Shown here: piece after piece, positions 63,074 to 64,000 of the stretch
How the letters are laid out: the number at the start of each line of letters is the position of its first letter
Position numbering within the stretch: the stretch's first letter is position 1
Translations under genes and position numbers: made by a program
NCBI GenBank assembly: GCA_905221605.1
Contig: CAJNDS010000435.1
Span: forward strand, 311,001 to 375,000
Direction of reading: 5' to 3'
Source: Symbiodinium natans
Taxonomy: Eukaryota > Sar > Dinophyceae > Suessiales > Symbiodiniaceae
DNA: 64,000 nt
The notes under the pieces: model-generated
Told to the model about the DNA's origin: nothing
Seen by the model: only the letters and a program-made list of their open reading frames with translations
Database searches by the model: none

Positions 63074-63855
63074 GTATGGACCCATGATGGCCTTCTTCGT
63101 CACCTTCTTCTGGGGCCATCTCCTCGCCAGCAAGCTGTGGCGCCGCTCCCTTTGGCTGGACAAGGTGGCTTTAGGGGCTGAGAAGTTTGGGCTCTGGGGG
63201 TTGAAGGGTTTTGTAGCCATCAGGTGCGTTTGAGGAAATCGTGAGCTGCTGCCACAGCACTCTTTTTGAGCTCTTGAAGAGTTGGGCCGGCCAGGTGTGC
63301 GTCGATCAGAGGGATGCTGCAAGTAAGCAGCAGGCGATATCCGCGCTTCCAGACATCATCACTCGGTCCCGGCGCATGCTCATCCTTTGGGACGACGCCT
63401 ATTTTGAGCGCCTCTTCTGTAGCTTGGAGGTCTCCTTATTCGCCCGCAACTTTAGAGGCTTTGAGCATGTTGACTTTGTTCCGCTCTGGATGGCGCCATG
63501 GCTGTTGTGCACGGTATTTGTGGATCTTTGCTGTGCTATATCCTTCCAGCTGCGAGAGGACTACTTCTCAAACTGGTCCACAGCATACATGCCGTTCATT
63601 CATCACTTCCTATCTTCCTTCTTCGGGGCGGATTCGGGGGCAACGGTTTTTGGCACTTACTTCATGATAGGATGGTTTGCTGGATTGGGGTACCTTCCAG
63701 CTGCCATACCAAGCATGTTCTCCTTCACGCAGAAGCTCCGGAGACATGCCCTGATGCTGGAGCAGCTGTCGGGCTATGACGTGCGACGTGCGAAGTGCAC
63801 CTTGGCGTCCGATCGGGAGAGCATTGAGGCGCAGATCTCGCGGTTCCTTGACTGA
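63074..63855 (+). CDS. Gene C C-terminal exons: membrane protein with WDDxYFERLFC motif
   Basis: Exon 63074-63164 reads YGPMMAFFVTFFWGHLLASK and LWRRSLWLDK; intron 63165-63294 is GT-AG. The next exon begins VCVDQRDAASKQQAISALPD and continues with SRRMLILWDDAYFERLFCSL, E in CSLEV, two or three hydrophobic segments (PLWMAPWLLCTVFVDLCCAI; YFMIGWFAGLGYLPAAIP) and a polar end. The WVDKxCxxQ...LILWDxxYFERLxCxxE pattern is the back half of the same TIR-like unit begun at 61.24 kb. TGA at 63,853-63,855 could be the end, or a GT donor near 63,842 may lead beyond the window. Confidence 0.65.
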
Positions 63856-63860
63856 CCGAA

Positions 63861-63935
63861 ACCCTAAACCCTCAACCCTAAACCTTAAACCCTAAACCCC
63901 AAACCCTAAACCCTAACCCTAAACTCTTAAACCCC
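63861..63935. repeat. CCCTAAA array after the last exon
   Basis: About ten heptamers begin within 10 bp of the TGA at 63,855, the same close exon-array spacing seen elsewhere. Confidence 0.92.
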
Positions 63936-64000
63936 CACAGGCCCCAAAAGCCACAGCATTCTCAGCCCCAGAGCCTGAAGCCGCTACCTCGGCAGAGGCA
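63936..64000. other. Window end; possible start of the next exon
   Basis: CCCCCACAG at about 63,932-63,940 could be an acceptor. The following 60 bp are GC-rich and open in one frame, but too short to judge. Confidence 0.25.

Overview
The window looks like nuclear DNA of a dinoflagellate, most likely of the Symbiodiniaceae or a close relative. The grounds are a Ty1/copia polyprotein of the type common in those genomes, small introns with GT, GC and GA 5' ends, TTTAGGG-type telomere repeats scattered inside introns, and giant multi-exon membrane proteins with no prokaryotic layout. No operons or ribosome binding sites are expected. All splice sites given here were read by eye from frame, phase and domain continuity; no transcript was available.

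Layout. 1-17.9 kb is gene-poor: a decayed LINE (about 1.8-3.5 kb), a 100-bp minisatellite (6.5-7.1 kb), GACGAGCG inverted low-complexity DNA (5.9 and 8.0-8.3 kb), a lone bestrophin-like exon (about 8.95-9.1 kb), a CA tract and a 680-bp CTA array. 17,947-26,073 is a complete minus-strand Ty1/copia element with 127-bp LTRs, a 5-bp target duplication, PBS, PPT and a 2275-codon open frame. 27.1-34.4 kb is a broken retroelement region holding a 1.7-kb tandem triplication, an RNase H fragment and a 323-bp direct repeat.

34.9-64 kb carries three plus-strand genes. Gene A (34,878-42,968, ten exons, 1981 codons plus stop) encodes a predicted type I membrane protein: signal peptide, beta-propeller, Ser/Thr stalk, about 16 sushi-like modules, a SEA-like region, one membrane helix and a short tail. 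Gene B (about 45.6-57.0 kb, at least 14 exons) encodes a predicted receptor: a periplasmic-binding-protein-like domain, GCC2/GCC3-like cysteine repeats, a multi-pass membrane block and a TIR-like cytoplasmic region. Gene C (about 60.25 kb to beyond the window end) encodes another membrane protein with a TIR-like SHxW motif. Together they suggest a surface-sensing locus, though the functional link is inference.

From 40.8 kb onward most introns of genes A to C hold CCCTAAA/TTTAGGG arrays, in both orientations. Most introns also begin with the same dinucleotide that begins the downstream exon, some with direct repeats of 13-18 bp, as expected if introns were gained by insertion with target duplication.
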